Shown here piece after piece: positions 16,348 through 25,506 of a stretch of 64,000 nucleotides of DNA. Position 1 is the stretch's first letter, and every line of letters starts with the position of its first letter. The position numbers and the translations under genes are program-made. The stretch comes from Fundidesulfovibrio putealis DSM 16056 (GTDB lineage: Bacteria; Desulfobacterota; Desulfovibrionia; Desulfovibrionales; Desulfovibrionaceae). The stretch spans positions 152,742-216,741 of the forward strand of contig NZ_AUBQ01000015.1 in NCBI RefSeq assembly GCF_000429325.1. The letters are read 5' to 3'. A model generated the notes under the pieces. That model was given only the letters and a program-made list of their open reading frames with translations. It ran no database searches and had not been told where the DNA came from.

Positions 16348-17460
16348 TCAGCTTCCTTTGGCGCAAGTGGTACAGACGATGATGCGGCCATAGTCCGACA
16401 TGGGATTGACCCAGCCCAGGGTGTCGTCAGTGGTCAAAAGCCGTAGATTCACCCGCCATTGCGTCGGATTGAGGCTGGTGGCCCAGGCCTGGAACGCCGT
16501 CAGCGGGGGAGCTTCGGCTCCGGCGGCGGAGATGGAGGGCGCAACGAAAATCTCAGGAACGGTATTGGTACCTGGAGGGCAGACAGGTTTCTCAATGACA
16601 TCGCCATCCCTGGCCAGGGTGGCGGTTTTGAACAGAGTGCTGTTGCCGGTGTCGGCCAGGACTTCCATCTTGCCGTTGCGGCAGATGTAGAGCCCCTGGT
16701 TGGCATCGAGGAAAACCCTTCCTTCCACGGAAGCATCGCAGGTTTCGGAGCCAAAAGTCCGGGGGGTGAACTGGATTTCCTGGACGTTGCGGATGGCATG
16801 GTCCGTCATGTCCAGTTCCGTCTGCATAGCGTTGAGTTCAGGATGCCCAGGTACCGACACGCGGTAGAGGAAATCCTGACCAAGGCTTGAGCTGTCGAAG
16901 GTGGCCAGCGCCCCGAGGTGGCCAGCACCTGGGGATGCGACTCCCACGCTGGCCAGGTCGAGAACCCAGCCGCCGAAGGCACCGCGAAGCGTCCCGGAAG
17001 CTTGCCCAGGGATATCCCCCGTGGGTATGAACCCTCCTGAACCGCCAGCCATGGCGGCAGCAGAGGGTACGATGGCCGTGCCGAATTTGGGCTTGCTGAC
17101 ATCGTGGCCAAGGCCACCCGTGGTGAGGATCACGGCCTGAAGGGCATTCGATGACGGTTGGCGGAAATGGATCTGATACGTCTGACCCCAGACGTTGTTT
17201 CCTTGGAAGCCCACCTGGAGGAAACTCTCAGCGACAAGAGGAGCCGTATCGATCGCAGGCCCGCTGGTTGCCGTTGTCTGGCCCAGCAAATTCGTCTGGT
17301 GCTTGCGCACATAAGCGGCTGTTGCCCGGCTTACCTGGCCAAGCTGGTCCGCAGCCTGACGCTTCTCCAGCTCGTTGGAGCCCATCACCCAGAGGTTGGC
17401 CAGGGACGGCAGCAGTATGAACATGACCGCCATCGCGGCGACTACTTCAATGAGCTTCAT
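16348..17460 (-). CDS. pilV: PilV-like minor pilin / pilus-tip adhesin, no leader peptide
   Basis: A 370-residue type IVb minor pilin. The hydrophobic N-terminus MKLIEVVAAMAVMFILLPSL is followed by LANLWVMGSNELEKRQAADQ and a large extracellular domain ending in GRIIVCTTCAKGS, as in the constant part of shufflon-type PilV. Glu sits at position 5 counting from the initiator Met. An in-frame TAA two codons upstream rules out any longer N-terminus, so there is no leader to cleave. No shufflon segments or Rci recombinase are seen. It lies 3 bp after pilM. Confidence 0.85.
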   Translation of the reverse strand: MKLIEVVAAMAVMFILLPSLANLWVMGSNELEKRQAADQLGQVSRATAAYVRKHQTNLLGQTTATSGPAIDTAPLVAESFLQVGFQGNNVWGQTYQIHFRQPSSNALQAVILTTGGLGHDVSKPKFGTAIVPSAAAMAGGSGGFIPTGDIPGQASGTLRGAFGGWVLDLASVGVASPGAGHLGALATFDSSSLGQDFLYRVSVPGHPELNAMQTELDMTDHAIRNVQEIQFTPRTFGSETCDASVEGRVFLDANQGLYICRNGKMEVLADTGNSTLFKTATLARDGDVIEKPVCPPGTNTVPEIFVAPSISAAGAEAPPLTAFQAWATSLNPTQWRVNLRLLTTDDTLGWVNPMSDYGRIIVCTTCAKGS

Positions 17461-17463
17461 GGA

Positions 17464-17892
17464 TTAATTCACCCCCACCACGCTGACGAGGCTTCCTTCG
17501 GGAACGAAAGCAGGCAAGGGAGTCGTCCCCCCGTGTCCGGGTTCCAGTTTGCCGCCGTCGGCCCGGCCAACTGCCTGGCTCCCCCAGAAGAGGGTGCGCG
17601 TGGCCTCGATTTCCCCGGATGAGGCCGGACCCCAAACGTAGAGGCAACCAGCCTCGATACGGGCCTTCCAGGGCCGCATCATCGTCCAGCCAGTGGGAAG
17701 GTTCAGAGAAGAAGAGGCAATGTCTCCAGGCGTCTTGTGACCATTGAAAACGTAGAGATAGACCTCGTTGCGGAAAACGCCGTAGTTCACCGCGATTGCC
17801 TGAGCCTGCTGTTCGTCTATGGAGTCCATGCTGACAAACCGCATCATGGCCATGACGCCCATGAGGAATGCGAGTACGATAAGGGCCTTCAT
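17464..17892 (-). CDS. pilM: PilM-like thin-pilus biogenesis protein
   Basis: A 142-residue protein with an N-terminal hydrophobic segment (MKALIVLAFLMGVMAMMRF) that would anchor or export it. The rest (residues 25-142) is periplasmic. Size, N-terminal anchor and position next to pilV match PilM of IncI plasmids (PF07419-type), whose exact function in the thin pilus is unclear. It overlaps the preceding ATPase gene by 4 bp. Confidence 0.75.
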   Translation of the reverse strand: MKALIVLAFLMGVMAMMRFVSMDSIDEQQAQAIAVNYGVFRNEVYLYVFNGHKTPGDIASSSLNLPTGWTMMRPWKARIEAGCLYVWGPASSGEIEATRTLFWGSQAVGRADGGKLEPGHGGTTPLPAFVPEGSLVSVVGVN

Positions 17893-18914
17893 ACCGCCTT
17901 GAGCCCCTTGTCCACGAACAGATTGCGTTGCTGGCGCATGTCGTCGCCCAAGGTATGAAGCTGATTGTCCCGAAGCTTCGCCCTGATTCCTTTCATGCGG
18001 GTGGAGGCATCAGTGGACTGCCCATCGTAAGGGAAGGGCAACAGAAGGAACTGAGGTACTTTCTGCAATCTCTCCTCGCATTCCAAATCCTGGAAGATGA
18101 TGCCCAGAAGGGAGTTGGCCAGGTTCTCGCAGGCATTGGCTCCATCAATCTCCTGAGCCCAGTTGATGAGGCGCTCCAGCGCCGCCAGCACGTCAAAACC
18201 GTGGATGGTAGCCACCACGAGTTGCTGGCGGGAGCCGAGCGCCACACGCAGGGATTCGATGGCCGCGTACTTCGTGTGAATCTCCCCGATGAAGATCACG
18301 TTCGGGCTGGCATAGAGGTGAGCCCGTTCAATGTGGGCGGCCAGCTCATGCTCTCCATGGATTTCCGTCTGGAAGCAGTAGCCGTGTTCCCCCCAGCTTC
18401 CGCCCAGAGGCAGTTCAGCCGGATTCTCGAAAGTTACCCCGTGGCCGCCAAACAATTTGAGCCTGGCGGACACCAGGGCGCTGGCCGTGGTCGTCTTGCC
18501 GCTGGCCTGTGCACCGGCGACGAGGATCAGGCCGTGACGCTGCCTCGGCATGAGCAGCCATTCACACAGGAACTGAGGGAGCCCCAGACACCAAAGGTCT
18601 GGGACTTCGGCGGGAAGACGGCGCAGAAACCAGGTCCGGCCACCGTCAACGTCCTGGAAGTCCGCAACCCGATAATGCACGCCGCCGTGCTGAAAGCGGA
18701 TCGTGGTGCGGCTGACCCGCATGCCGGATGTCGGGTCGAGTTGTCTCATGGACAAAAAGGCATCCATGAGCTTCTTGGGCAGATCACTGATTTCCGTCAT
18801 GCATTCGCCGGGCAGTGAAACAAGCTGTTGTCCGGTATCCGGGCATCCCTTGAGTTTCGCGGACCCGTCCGGGAGAATGAGAAGGTCGGAGAACGTCAGG
18901 TCCGACAACACCAT
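17889..18914 (-). CDS. Second PilT-like secretion ATPase of the pilus cluster
   Basis: A 341-residue GspE/PilT-type ATPase. Seen: Walker A GAQASGKTT, a degenerate Asp box FENPAELPL, Walker B-like NVIFIGEIHTK, and the His box VVATIHGFDVLAALERL. The motifs differ from the usual forms, so activity may be altered. The start at 18914 (MVLSDLTF) lies 2 bp after pilS. The longer frame reads through pilS out of frame. R64 has one pilus ATPase (PilQ), so this extra one is a candidate retraction motor or regulator. That role is inference. Confidence 0.82.
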   Translation of the reverse strand: MVLSDLTFSDLLILPDGSAKLKGCPDTGQQLVSLPGECMTEISDLPKKLMDAFLSMRQLDPTSGMRVSRTTIRFQHGGVHYRVADFQDVDGGRTWFLRRLPAEVPDLWCLGLPQFLCEWLLMPRQRHGLILVAGAQASGKTTTASALVSARLKLFGGHGVTFENPAELPLGGSWGEHGYCFQTEIHGEHELAAHIERAHLYASPNVIFIGEIHTKYAAIESLRVALGSRQQLVVATIHGFDVLAALERLINWAQEIDGANACENLANSLLGIIFQDLECEERLQKVPQFLLLPFPYDGQSTDASTRMKGIRAKLRDNQLHTLGDDMRQQRNLFVDKGLKAV

Positions 18915-18916
18915 GA

Positions 18917-19390
18917 TTACCTCGCCGTGAAGGTGATCGTGTTCGTTACCGAGGCACACGCAGCCACGATGTCGGCGACTGTCCCCCCCGTCACGTCCGT
19001 GCCGTTGACGTTCACCGACAACCACGCGTCCGTCTGGAACTTGGCCAGCTTGGTGCACTCATCCTGGGGAATGGAGGTCAAGGTAATCGAAAAGGCGGAC
19101 GTGCCATTGACTGGCGCAAGAGTGATATCGCCGCCGAAGGAATTTCTAAGGCTGGAGCCTTTGATAAAGGGCTTGGGAACCAACCCCGCTTGGAGTGCCA
19201 GAGCATTATCCAGACCGGTATAGTCGGAGCTGCCGGAGAACATCTGCTGAACCTGCATCCGCAGGGTGATGAGGTTCTGTTCCGTCTCGCCCAGCTTGGA
19301 CGAGCTGAAGGCGGAATTAAGGCCGAGCGCGGCCCCGGCCAGGATGATCAGTCCAACCAGAATGGCACCAAGGGTTTCAAGAAGCGTCAT
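18917..19390 (-). CDS. pilS: PilS-like major type IVb pilin, no leader peptide
   Basis: A 157-residue pilin: MTLLETLGAILVGLIILAGA, then a globular domain with two cysteines (ECTKL and AACASV) positioned like the D-region disulfide. Glu is at position 5 from the initiator Met. The start is firm: GGAGGA stands 6 nt before the ATG, the codon overlaps the pilR stop (ATGA), and the frame upstream reads through pilR without a suitable Met or Gly(-1). The mature pilin therefore seems to be made without a prepilin leader. Confidence 0.85.
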   Translation of the reverse strand: MTLLETLGAILVGLIILAGAALGLNSAFSSSKLGETEQNLITLRMQVQQMFSGSSDYTGLDNALALQAGLVPKPFIKGSSLRNSFGGDITLAPVNGTSAFSITLTSIPQDECTKLAKFQTDAWLSVNVNGTDVTGGTVADIVAACASVTNTITFTAR

Positions 19391-20457
19391 CAGAATCCTC
19401 CAGAAGGCAGAAGTTGAGATTGCATCGAGCCGATGGCAGCCGCGATGAGGCTGACCAAGCCGGTCAAAGCGATTATTGCCGCGATGTTGAGCACCCGTGC
19501 CTGCTGCTTCACGAGTTCCACGCCATCGTTCATCCATTCGGCTGCAAGTTCGTGCATTCTGAGATGAAAGCCGGGCAGGGAAGCGTACACACGCAGATCG
19601 TCGACCATTTCTGAGTCGGGAAATTCCATCCCGCAGTCGTGGAGGGCTTCGCCGAAGTTCTTGCCGGTACCCGTCTCCAGGGCGATGGCCAGGATGCGTT
19701 CCCGAAGATACGCAGGGATGTGATCGGAATTGAGCATGTTCTCCAGGATATGCGTCAGCTGCATGCCCGAGCGCATGAGTGTGGAGACGGTGAACAACCA
19801 CACGCAGCCCACGGTCAGCCTGTAGATGGACCACGGGGGCAGGTTTTCCATCAGAAGCCGGAATCTTCCGGTCCAGACCGGCAGGGTCAGGAGCGATGCG
19901 GCCAGAGCGCCCAGGAGGACCAGAAGGGCCACTACCCCCATGGGGGAGGTCACAAACGAGGTCGTCTTGTACAGGATCGCCGCCGCGCCGTGCCATGAAG
20001 ATGGGTCCGAAAGCATGGCGAATTTTGGCATCACCACGATGGACACAACCAGAAGCAGCACCACGATCATGGCCGACAAGAAGGCCGGATACGCCAAGGC
20101 GGAAGTCACAGCCCGCAGGATGGACTGTCTGGCGGTCAGCAGACTGGCCGCCAGTTCAAGACCTTCGGACAACTTGCCGGAACGTTGGCCGGAGCTTATG
20201 AGCATGACCTCTTCCGGTGTGGCGTATCCCGTCAGGCAGGCCCCCAGGTTATGCCCGAGGCCAAGGTACTCGAGTATCTGAGAATAGACCTTGGCGGTGT
20301 GCGAACGCCGCAGAGACGCCCGATGCTGCATCTGGCGCAGACTTTGATCCAGGTTGAGCCCGTGGCGGGTTTGAGCCGCCAGCTTCTTCCAGGTCCGCAT
20401 ACGCACGGACGCATTGAAGCTCAGGCGGTGCATGAAGTTGGACAATATCCCCATCAT
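19390..20457 (-). CDS. pilR: PilR/GspF-like inner-membrane platform protein
   Basis: A 355-residue type II secretion F-family protein that forms the inner-membrane platform moved by the pilus ATPase. Seen: an N-terminal cytoplasmic GspF domain with ISSGQRSGKLSEGLELAASL, followed by transmembrane helices near residues 110-135 and 160-190. A second GspF repeat and a C-terminal helix (IAAIIALTGLVSLIAAAIGS) complete it. It overlaps pilQ by 4 bp at its start and pilS at its end. Confidence 0.9.
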   Translation of the reverse strand: MMGILSNFMHRLSFNASVRMRTWKKLAAQTRHGLNLDQSLRQMQHRASLRRSHTAKVYSQILEYLGLGHNLGACLTGYATPEEVMLISSGQRSGKLSEGLELAASLLTARQSILRAVTSALAYPAFLSAMIVVLLLVVSIVVMPKFAMLSDPSSWHGAAAILYKTTSFVTSPMGVVALLVLLGALAASLLTLPVWTGRFRLLMENLPPWSIYRLTVGCVWLFTVSTLMRSGMQLTHILENMLNSDHIPAYLRERILAIALETGTGKNFGEALHDCGMEFPDSEMVDDLRVYASLPGFHLRMHELAAEWMNDGVELVKQQARVLNIAAIIALTGLVSLIAAAIGSMQSQLLPSGGF

Positions 20458-21992
20458 GACCGCCCTCCCTGCATGAAGACCTGAGTGAAGTTGAGAGGCA
20501 CTCCCAGGCGTTCTTCTGCGATGTAAGGGTCCACCAGCCCAGCCTTGATCAGATTGACGGCATGCTGGACGTAGCTTTCACCTCCCTTTTCCTTGACCCA
20601 GTATTCATGGGCTCGGGGAATGTTGCCCTCGCGCAGGTAGCCCAGCATTTCCTGATCCGTGGCAATGATCTCCGCCGCCACAGTCTGTCCGACCAGCCCT
20701 CGTTTGCTGCATTCGTCGCAACCTTCGCCACGGACGTAGACGCCCTCGCGGTCGTCAAGAACGCGGCTAAGGCGGTCTTGAACATCCTCGGGAACGTAAT
20801 TGCTCCTCTCCTCCGGTTTCAGATCAAGCAGACGAACCTTGCACGTGGGACACAACACCGGAATGAGGCGCTGGTATTCCAGTCCGGCAAGTACGTTGTG
20901 GTCGCAAAGCTGCTCCAACGGGTTTCGGAAATGCGTGGCCAGGGTACTGACCATGCGCGCGATGATGCCGAAGGCGTTGTTGGCGTGGATTGTCGCCCAC
21001 ACCGCATGGCCGGTGAGCGCCGCGTCGATGGCGGCTATGGCCGCTTCAGTATAGCGGATTTCTCCGATCATCAGCACGTCAGGATCGGAGCGCATGGCAC
21101 CCGCGATGGCATCGCGGTAAGCGTCTGCGCGCCTCACCTTGTCGTTGCTCGAAATCAGCACCTGGCGCACGCCTTTGAGCGGATACTCGGGCGGGTCCTC
21201 GATCGAGAAGTACGCCTTCTCCGGGTTCCGTTCGACCTGGGCCTCCATGACATGCTTGAGCAGGGTGGATTTCCCATGTCCGGTGGGGCCTGAGATGATG
21301 GTCAACCCGGTGCGCCGGGTTAAGTACTGGGCGGTGTTGCACTGTTCGGCAGTGAACCCGAGCCTGGTCATGCGCTCGGTCAGAGTTCCCGTGGCCGAGG
21401 TGGAGTCGTAAAGCAGTCGCAGGGACATGGACGTACCCACGCCGTCCTGAGCCAGGGTGCACTCCACCGGTTCGCTGTGCACACGCACTGAATGCACCTG
21501 GGGAGGCAGATAGTCCCGTTTGGCTATCCGACCGTCCTGGCGCTCCGAGGGGCTGAAACAGGTGTCTGCGGACAGACTGAAATACCCGTAGAGACAGGAG
21601 ATGACCAAACGACCGAAATCGCCATCAAGCTGGGTGTAATCCGTCAGCATGCCGAGAATTCGGAACCGGATCATGGAGTAGGGGCCGAAGTCGATGATAT
21701 GGATGTCAGTCGCCCCTGACAGGTAGGCCTTCATCAGCAGATCGATGGCGAACTGCTGGACTTCGTTGTCTCCCTGACCGGTACGAGAAGCCAAGTTGGC
21801 GTATTTCCCATCAAATTCCTGCGGGGGATGAAATTCGTAGGTCACGATGCCGCGCCGCCGCATGTTGCCGACGAAGGACACCATTTCCAGGTTGCCCCGC
21901 AGCTCGGCGCTCATGTGCAGCATGCCATCCAACAAGGCGACCCGGCCTCGCATGGACTCCGGTACGCCCTCAACAAAGGTGTTCAGTTCCAT
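20454..21992 (-). CDS. pilQ: PilQ-like pilus assembly ATPase (PilB/GspE family)
   Basis: A 512-residue hexameric secretion ATPase powering pilus extension. Seen: Walker A SGPTGHGKST, the Asp box SIEDPPEYPL, Walker B PDVLMIGEIRYTEA, the His box AVWATIHANNAF, and a tetracysteine zinc site (CPTCK and CDECSKRG) typical of PilB/GspE proteins. R64 PilQ has the same size and place in the operon. It overlaps pilP by 10 bp. Confidence 0.92.
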   Translation of the reverse strand: MELNTFVEGVPESMRGRVALLDGMLHMSAELRGNLEMVSFVGNMRRRGIVTYEFHPPQEFDGKYANLASRTGQGDNEVQQFAIDLLMKAYLSGATDIHIIDFGPYSMIRFRILGMLTDYTQLDGDFGRLVISCLYGYFSLSADTCFSPSERQDGRIAKRDYLPPQVHSVRVHSEPVECTLAQDGVGTSMSLRLLYDSTSATGTLTERMTRLGFTAEQCNTAQYLTRRTGLTIISGPTGHGKSTLLKHVMEAQVERNPEKAYFSIEDPPEYPLKGVRQVLISSNDKVRRADAYRDAIAGAMRSDPDVLMIGEIRYTEAAIAAIDAALTGHAVWATIHANNAFGIIARMVSTLATHFRNPLEQLCDHNVLAGLEYQRLIPVLCPTCKVRLLDLKPEERSNYVPEDVQDRLSRVLDDREGVYVRGEGCDECSKRGLVGQTVAAEIIATDQEMLGYLREGNIPRAHEYWVKEKGGESYVQHAVNLIKAGLVDPYIAEERLGVPLNFTQVFMQGGRS

Positions 21993-22642
21993 GACACCTC
22001 CTGCTCGAAAGCCAGGATCGTGGATGTGTGGCCACGGCGGATGGAAACCCCCCGTCGATCGATAGCGCTGACCACTCCACCGGAGAAACGATCTCCGGGC
22101 CGCAGGGATACCAGCTGCCCCGAGCCCAGCCGGACAGTCGCGGTGGATCGTCCATCCACGCCCTGAATGGAGACCACCACCGGGGAAGCATCTTTGGCCT
22201 TCGGAACCAGAGTGGACTTGGGCAACTCTGGCAAAGCGATGGCCTGCGGCTGTACAGGAGCCGCCTTGGGTTGAATTTTTTCGCGCTCCTGCGCGATTGC
22301 GGCCTGGATGCGCATTTCTTCGAGCTGCGCCCGGAGGGTGGTGATCACGCCCAGGTTTCCGGCCACAGGAATGTGAGGTTCAGCCTTGGGAACCGTCTCG
22401 CCTTGGGCATTGGCCGTCGAAGTCTCGGGATGCCTGACTTGCGTCTCTTGAGACGACGGAGTTGGAATGTCCTTGCCGGGCTTGACGGTGGGCGTTTTGG
22501 GAGCCTTTGAGGACTGCGGTATGGGAGGCGGCGGAGGGGACATCCACTGACTCACAGCCAGCGATCCCATGTAAATCAGGGATACAGCCGCAAAAACACC
22601 GCCCACGACCCAGAAGATACGTTTGTTATCGAGGAATCGCAT
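21983..22642 (-). CDS. pilP: PilP-like pilus biogenesis protein
   Basis: A 219-residue protein with one N-terminal transmembrane helix (residues 10-30, IFWVVGGVFAAVSLIYMGSL), then a proline-rich linker (MSPPPPPIPQSSKAPK) and a coiled stretch with LRAQLEEMRIQAAIAQEREK. The C-terminal beta domain contains GSGQLVSLRPGDRFSGGVV. This matches IncI PilP in layout and place. The start at 22642 is chosen because it opens the transmembrane helix. It overlaps pilO by 17 bp. Confidence 0.82.
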   Translation of the reverse strand: MRFLDNKRIFWVVGGVFAAVSLIYMGSLAVSQWMSPPPPPIPQSSKAPKTPTVKPGKDIPTPSSQETQVRHPETSTANAQGETVPKAEPHIPVAGNLGVITTLRAQLEEMRIQAAIAQEREKIQPKAAPVQPQAIALPELPKSTLVPKAKDASPVVVSIQGVDGRSTATVRLGSGQLVSLRPGDRFSGGVVSAIDRRGVSIRRGHTSTILAFEQEVSWN

Positions 22643-23882
22643 AGATAGCCCCTTTGAACGTCCAGGAGCCTTTCTCCTGGACCATGCTGTCCAACATGAG
22701 CCCTGGCATTTTGGTGAACGCCTCGGGCAAAGACCCATCCAGAACAATTGCTGCTGGCACGTCGTTGAGTTCCCATTGGCCGCGAAACCAGGGACACACC
22801 ACTTCCACGTCCTCGATGACCATCTTCTCCTGTGCATGGAACGTCAGCTTGAGGCGGGCTCCCATCGCCTGGGTGCAAGCGTAGAGAAGCTTCGTGCAGT
22901 ACTCGCGCGGGAGCAGGGAGGGCGTTCCTTGGAGGCGGGAAACTTTGGGGACCGGAACGCGGGAGATGGCCTTTTGCGGGTTCTCAAGGCGCGCTCCAAG
23001 GGGCAGATGGGTATAATCCGCCCCAGGGCGATGCCCCCAGGACGCGTTGACGGCCTGGCCGTCAAAGGTCGCTCCTTCCAGGACCCAGCCGCTGGCCACC
23101 ATGGGCAAGGACAGCATGGTCTTGAGTCCTGTCTGGATGGTTTCCCTCAAGTCAGGTGCGGCAACCCAAGGCCGCTGAAAGTGCTGCTCGGGGTTGGCCA
23201 GGATTTCCCGACGGCGCTGTTCCTTGTCGAGCATGGCCGCACGGGTGGCTTCCACGGCCTTCTTTCCGGCCTGGTGCTCCAGGAAAAGCTTCAGGCCATA
23301 GACTCCGGCCAGCAGCAGAAGGACAGTGACGGTCGCGACAATCCGGTTGCGCTGTTGAGCCGGAACAGGGTGCAGGGGGATCAGGGAACCCCCGCTCCTG
23401 CTCGGCAGCGCGAACAGAATTGATGGTACGAGGGGGGAAAGCCATTTGAGACTTTCCTCGACAGTTTCACAGGTCACGGATTCCTCGAAATCCGTATCCA
23501 GCAGGCCGCGCAGGGATTGAATCGAAGCTTCGGCGTCTTCGCGTGTCGCGAAGACCTGGTCGCCCATGCCCACCACGATCGACTGGGACATGGCGAACAC
23601 CCACCAGAATTGGCCCTCGGCATCCTCCAGGCAGAACAGCCCCACGAACGAGGGGGATGCAACCTGTATCGAGGAGGCCAAGGCGCGCACGCCCCGCCAG
23701 GCCTGGAAGTCGCCATGGCTCGCGCCGAGGGCGTATTGACGCTGCCGGAAAGCAACCATGTCCAGGGAAGGGTCTTCTTTCCGGGCAGTCCGCCTCAGTT
23801 CCGGTATGCCCAACTTCAGGTTGTTCAGATTCCACTGGAGGCCGACAGCCCAGTTCCTATTATGGAGTGAGACGCGGCGCAT
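22626..23882 (-). CDS. pilO: PilO-like thin-pilus accessory protein
   Basis: A 418-residue protein with a cytoplasmic N-terminal domain (about residues 1-175), one transmembrane helix near 182-203 (RIVATVTVLLLLAGVYGLKL), a coiled stretch (KKAVEATRAAMLDKEQRRRE) and a periplasmic C-terminal domain. R64 PilO is about the same size and topology and sits between PilN and PilP, as here. It starts directly after the pilN stop, with no gap. Confidence 0.82.
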   Translation of the reverse strand: MRRVSLHNRNWAVGLQWNLNNLKLGIPELRRTARKEDPSLDMVAFRQRQYALGASHGDFQAWRGVRALASSIQVASPSFVGLFCLEDAEGQFWWVFAMSQSIVVGMGDQVFATREDAEASIQSLRGLLDTDFEESVTCETVEESLKWLSPLVPSILFALPSRSGGSLIPLHPVPAQQRNRIVATVTVLLLLAGVYGLKLFLEHQAGKKAVEATRAAMLDKEQRRREILANPEQHFQRPWVAAPDLRETIQTGLKTMLSLPMVASGWVLEGATFDGQAVNASWGHRPGADYTHLPLGARLENPQKAISRVPVPKVSRLQGTPSLLPREYCTKLLYACTQAMGARLKLTFHAQEKMVIEDVEVVCPWFRGQWELNDVPAAIVLDGSLPEAFTKMPGLMLDSMVQEKGSWTFKGAIYAIPR

Positions 23883-25505
23883 TTAAACCTCGGCTGATTC
23901 CACCTGGATGGTGATCACCAGCAGCGTTCTGCCGTACTGGGCCTTCCTCGCGGTGGTCGGTATGCCGATGGACGTGTTTGAATCACGCGACTCCTTCTCG
24001 AATCCGCACAGCACCAACGTCTGCCCCATCTTCATCGTGGAACGTTGGGAGAAGGCGCGCGTTGAAGTCTGCGGCAATTGAATCGTGATGTCCGAGGTCT
24101 TGATCTCGCTCATCTCTTCGAGAGCTGAGAGATTGATATTGTACTGAAGGATCACCCGGCGTTGATCCAGGATGTGCGGGATCACGGTCATGCTGAAACC
24201 GGTAGTGACCTCGCCGGGAGTCAGTTCCGTTGTCTGGTTGAAATTGGTCGTGGAGGTTCCCGCGCTGGCCAGATAGGCGCGACGCTCGATCGCCATGACC
24301 GGCACCGGCTGATTGCTCATCACGAGCCCGCCTGCCGACGTGACCTGAGACGCCTTTCCCCATTGGCGTAGTGCCTTAAGCATGGCCCCCGAGCCCTTGA
24401 GCTTGCCGGAGACGATGGTGGCCGCAGCCGTGTTGACGCTCCCGATGTTGGCCAGGTTGCCTGCCACCACGGAGATGTCCTTGTCCTCGAAAAGAGCCTG
24501 GAGGTTGAAGCCGACATCCGTGTTGTCGGAGATGTTCAAAGCCCAGACCTGGACCGTAAGGGCCACCTGGCGGGAGATGCGGCTGTTCAACTCTTCAATG
24601 TAGGAAGCCACGCGCCGCAGAGAGTCAGGCGTATCTCGAACGGTGATCGTACCCGCAGCCTGGTTGCTGACCACAGCGCCCTTGGGAGAGATCAGCGCCT
24701 TCACTTCCTTTTCCGTGTCCGCCCAGATGTCGAAGGACAGGCTGGTTCCGGTGGATTGAGCTGTCTGCGAAGAGGTGTCCGCCGTAGAGACCGTCTGGTT
24801 CACCCGTGATCCGCCGATGCTGGACGCGGCGGATTCCTTGGATTTGTTCGTCAACTTGTTTTCGTACGTGACCTTTCCGGGAGCGCCCAGCAGGGTGAAC
24901 GTCTTGACCATCATCCGCGCGAAAAGAATGTTTCCGCTGTTGGAGTCGTAATCCCAGCCGTAACCGGAGATCATGGCCACCTGATCGAGCAGACCCCGCA
25001 AGGTTCCTTCGTATGAGATCGTCAGCTGCCTGCCATCGCTTTTCGTGCCTCCCGAACCACCTGCGGAACCCCCTGGAACAGCCAGGAGGGCTTCCAGTTC
25101 CATGTTGACGCCAGGGGACGAACCGGGGGCGGCAGGAGCGGAAGGCGCTGAATGTCCCTGGTCCGAACTTGATGCTGTAGGAACGCTCTTTTTCCCCGGT
25201 TCGTCCGGGTCGGAAGCAACCTGGACCGGCAGCGATACAAGTTCGCTGATTGAGGCCGCAATCGCGGGCAGTGATCCCGTGCGCCGAAGCGTCACATGCT
25301 TGTTCAGGATAGGGTTGGCGCTGGCACGGAGCGGCATGGCCTTCGCCCCCAGGTACGGTTCCGGCGTCACATCCACGGTGCGAGCCCGGCTTTGTTCGCG
25401 GAACTTCTCGCCCTGTTGCTCTACGGAATCCACCTGAGTGCTCTTCTTGGCGCATCCACCGGCTGCGAGAACCAGAATGAGCAACAACAAAATACATCTC
25501 GACAT
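23883..25505 (-). CDS. pilN: PilN-like lipoprotein secretin
   Basis: A 540-residue outer-membrane secretin forming the exit pore for the thin pilus. Seen: a lipoprotein signal (MSRCILLLLILVLAAGGC, lipid Cys near residue 18), a linker with Ser/Pro-rich sequence, and an STN-like domain (LTISYEGTLRGLLDQVAMISGYGWDY). The C-terminal secretin domain contains VTIQLPQTSTRAFSQR-like beta strands and MKMGQTLVLCGFEKE. Start at 25505 (MSRC), one base after the upstream gene. Confidence 0.9.
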   Translation of the reverse strand: MSRCILLLLILVLAAGGCAKKSTQVDSVEQQGEKFREQSRARTVDVTPEPYLGAKAMPLRASANPILNKHVTLRRTGSLPAIAASISELVSLPVQVASDPDEPGKKSVPTASSSDQGHSAPSAPAAPGSSPGVNMELEALLAVPGGSAGGSGGTKSDGRQLTISYEGTLRGLLDQVAMISGYGWDYDSNSGNILFARMMVKTFTLLGAPGKVTYENKLTNKSKESAASSIGGSRVNQTVSTADTSSQTAQSTGTSLSFDIWADTEKEVKALISPKGAVVSNQAAGTITVRDTPDSLRRVASYIEELNSRISRQVALTVQVWALNISDNTDVGFNLQALFEDKDISVVAGNLANIGSVNTAAATIVSGKLKGSGAMLKALRQWGKASQVTSAGGLVMSNQPVPVMAIERRAYLASAGTSTTNFNQTTELTPGEVTTGFSMTVIPHILDQRRVILQYNINLSALEEMSEIKTSDITIQLPQTSTRAFSQRSTMKMGQTLVLCGFEKESRDSNTSIGIPTTARKAQYGRTLLVITIQVESAEV

Positions 25506-25506
25506 T

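Noticed and set aside
16348..17460. Shufflon of alternative PilV ends
   Set aside because: No inverted 19-bp sfx-like repeats, partial pilV ends or Rci recombinase were found beside pilV.
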